Positions 63,085 to 64,000 of a DNA stretch of 64,000 bases are shown here, piece by piece (positions within the stretch are counted from its first letter, which is position 1; each line of letters opens with the position of its first letter). Under the pieces are notes generated by a model, which saw nothing but the letters and a program-made list of their open reading frames with translations, made no database searches and was not told the origin of the DNA. The DNA comes from Deltaproteobacteria bacterium (lineage in GTDB: Bacteria; Desulfobacterota; Desulfobacteria; Desulfobacterales; Desulfatirhabdiaceae): contig JACRBZ010000010.1 of assembly GCA_016219185.1 (NCBI GenBank), positions 124,001 to 188,000 on the forward strand, written 5' to 3'. A program made the translations under genes and the position numbers.

Positions 63085-63104
63085 TGCTTCTCCTCCGATG
63101 GATT

Positions 63105-64000
63105 CTATCTTCTGTCCAGATTGGCGGCATATCCGGTTCGTTTGTCCGCGGCAATCCGGGACAACTGCTCCTTGCCGATCAGATTCAGCAGGCCGTCATG
63201 GTTTTTGACGCCGTAAACAAATTTATCCAGATACGCTTGGTAGAGTCCATCATCCTTGGCAAATTTGCTATGCTGGCTCAGATATTGGGGGTCATAATCA
63301 TAATAACGATAGCAGGCGGACGGATAAGCGCCGTAGGGAACAGGAACGACGGCTGACACATGGATAAAGGGAAGTTGATTGGATTCGGGCGTTGTTCTCA
63401 GCGCTTCCGTATCAACAATCTCCTCGCAGGTGACGATGACATTTTTTGCGGCCTTTGCCTGGTCCGTATCACAAAAGCTCAGGCCTTCCATCCGGCATGT
63501 ACCGAATTTATCCGCTTTCTGGACATGGATGATCGTGACATCGGGATTGATCGCCGGAACCAGGAGAACCTTGGAAGCACCCCCCCAGCCCTTAAAGGGA
63601 TTATCCATAACTTCCAGTTTCTTATCGGGCAATAACGGATCACTTTCCCGCATTTGCCTTGAAAATCCCCATTTCTCGACGATATCCGTGCCCATACCCG
63701 ATCTTGTGGCGATGAAAGGAACGCCCATGGCGCCGGCATGGAAACGAAGGGACATATGGTAATTTGAATAATCCTCGCACTGAATCCTGCCTTTCTGAAT
63801 GGCCGATCGGAACCGGATGCACGTGGGCGCCGCCTTTCCGTTTCCGCCATAGGCGATTTCCAGTTTGGAGATGCAACCGCCACCGACGAGTTCATCAAGG
63901 CCGGTCCCGTTTGAATGGGCATAACAATGAAGGTTTTTTATTCCCTGCCGCATTATTTCATAAACAGCCGCCATGGGATTTCTATTTACCGTGAATCCGC
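63105..64000 (-). CDS. CoA-transferase alpha subunit, glutaconate type, 5' end outside the window
   Basis: The frame is open to the right edge: upstream of Met at 63974 it reads GFTVNRNP, a usual start region of the family, so the true start lies beyond 64000. Visible features are NGTGLDELVGGGCISKLEIAYGG, CEDYSNYHMSLRFHAGAMGVPFIATRSGMGTD and VIVTCEEIVDTEAL. These fit the GctA-like alpha subunit. About 298 residues are visible. With the beta subunit it forms the enzyme that moves CoA between acids. Confidence 0.9.
   Translation of the reverse strand, partial: GFTVNRNPMAAVYEIMRQGIKNLHCYAHSNGTGLDELVGGGCISKLEIAYGGNGKAAPTCIRFRSAIQKGRIQCEDYSNYHMSLRFHAGAMGVPFIATRSGMGTDIVEKWGFSRQMRESDPLLPDKKLEVMDNPFKGWGGASKVLLVPAINPDVTIIHVQKADKFGTCRMEGLSFCDTDQAKAAKNVIVTCEEIVDTEALRTTPESNQLPFIHVSAVVPVPYGAYPSACYRYYDYDPQYLSQHSKFAKDDGLYQAYLDKFVYGVKNHDGLLNLIGKEQLSRIAADKRTGYAANLDRR

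Overview
The window looks like chromosomal DNA of a moderately GC-rich Gram-negative bacterium, most likely an anaerobic member of the Desulfobacterota (former Deltaproteobacteria). This is an inference from content: a citramalate synthase inside a branched-chain amino-acid operon, an arsenosugar-type radical SAM gene set, a glutaconate-type CoA-transferase, and a very large set of PAS/GAF/receiver signalling proteins. No rRNA, tRNA, CRISPR array, insertion sequence or phage gene was seen.

Region 1 (1-2.6 kb, minus strand) holds the 5' part of a ParB-domain gene overlapping purC, and an exported metallophosphoesterase. Region 2 (2.6-11.5 kb, plus strand) is a complete Ile/Val/Leu operon, ilvD-ilvB-ilvN-ilvC-cimA-leuA. 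It is preceded by a promoter, a 27-residue leader peptide in which 16 residues are Ile, Val or Leu, and overlapping protector, antiterminator and terminator pairings. Together these form a textbook ribosome-mediated attenuator. Region 3 (11.5-14.5 kb, minus) has a thioredoxin-fold exported protein, a ferritin-like protein, pyrD and a metallo-beta-lactamase-fold hydrolase.

Region 4 (14.9-21.2 kb) has a histidine kinase with a degenerate receiver. It is followed by minus-strand genes for an AcuA-like acetyltransferase, a second GNAT, a fused TIGR04282/TIGR04283 glycosyltransferase, a TVP38/TMEM64 membrane protein and glucokinase. A palindromic repeat lies just upstream of the second GNAT gene.

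Region 5 (21.4-51.6 kb, all plus strand) is a signalling island of about 30 kb. After a Uma2-family gene come four paralogous HisKA_2-type kinases; three of them are each followed by a protein starting with the same receiver domain. A sigma54-dependent NtrC-family regulator sits among them. Then comes a Wsp-like chemosensory operon (CheW, CheR-TPR, CheW, MCP, CheA-REC, CheB, receiver protein), and finally a receiver-kinase, a second MCP with a CZB-like motif in its periplasmic region, and a REC-PAS-kinase-REC hybrid. A short repeat with 8-bp tandem units lies at three gene ends in this island, once in inverted orientation. A good sigma54 promoter match precedes the last group.

Region 6 (51.7-55.1 kb, minus) carries ArsS, an AhpD-like protein, an FAD/disulfide oxidoreductase and a DUF547 gene broken by an internal deletion. 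These families usually sit next to the glycosyltransferase and TVP38 genes now found on the other side of the island. Region 7 (55.2-64 kb) has a D,D-carboxypeptidase, a 1395-residue SNF2 helicase, an MFS transporter and the two subunits of a CoA-transferase, the last running off the right edge.
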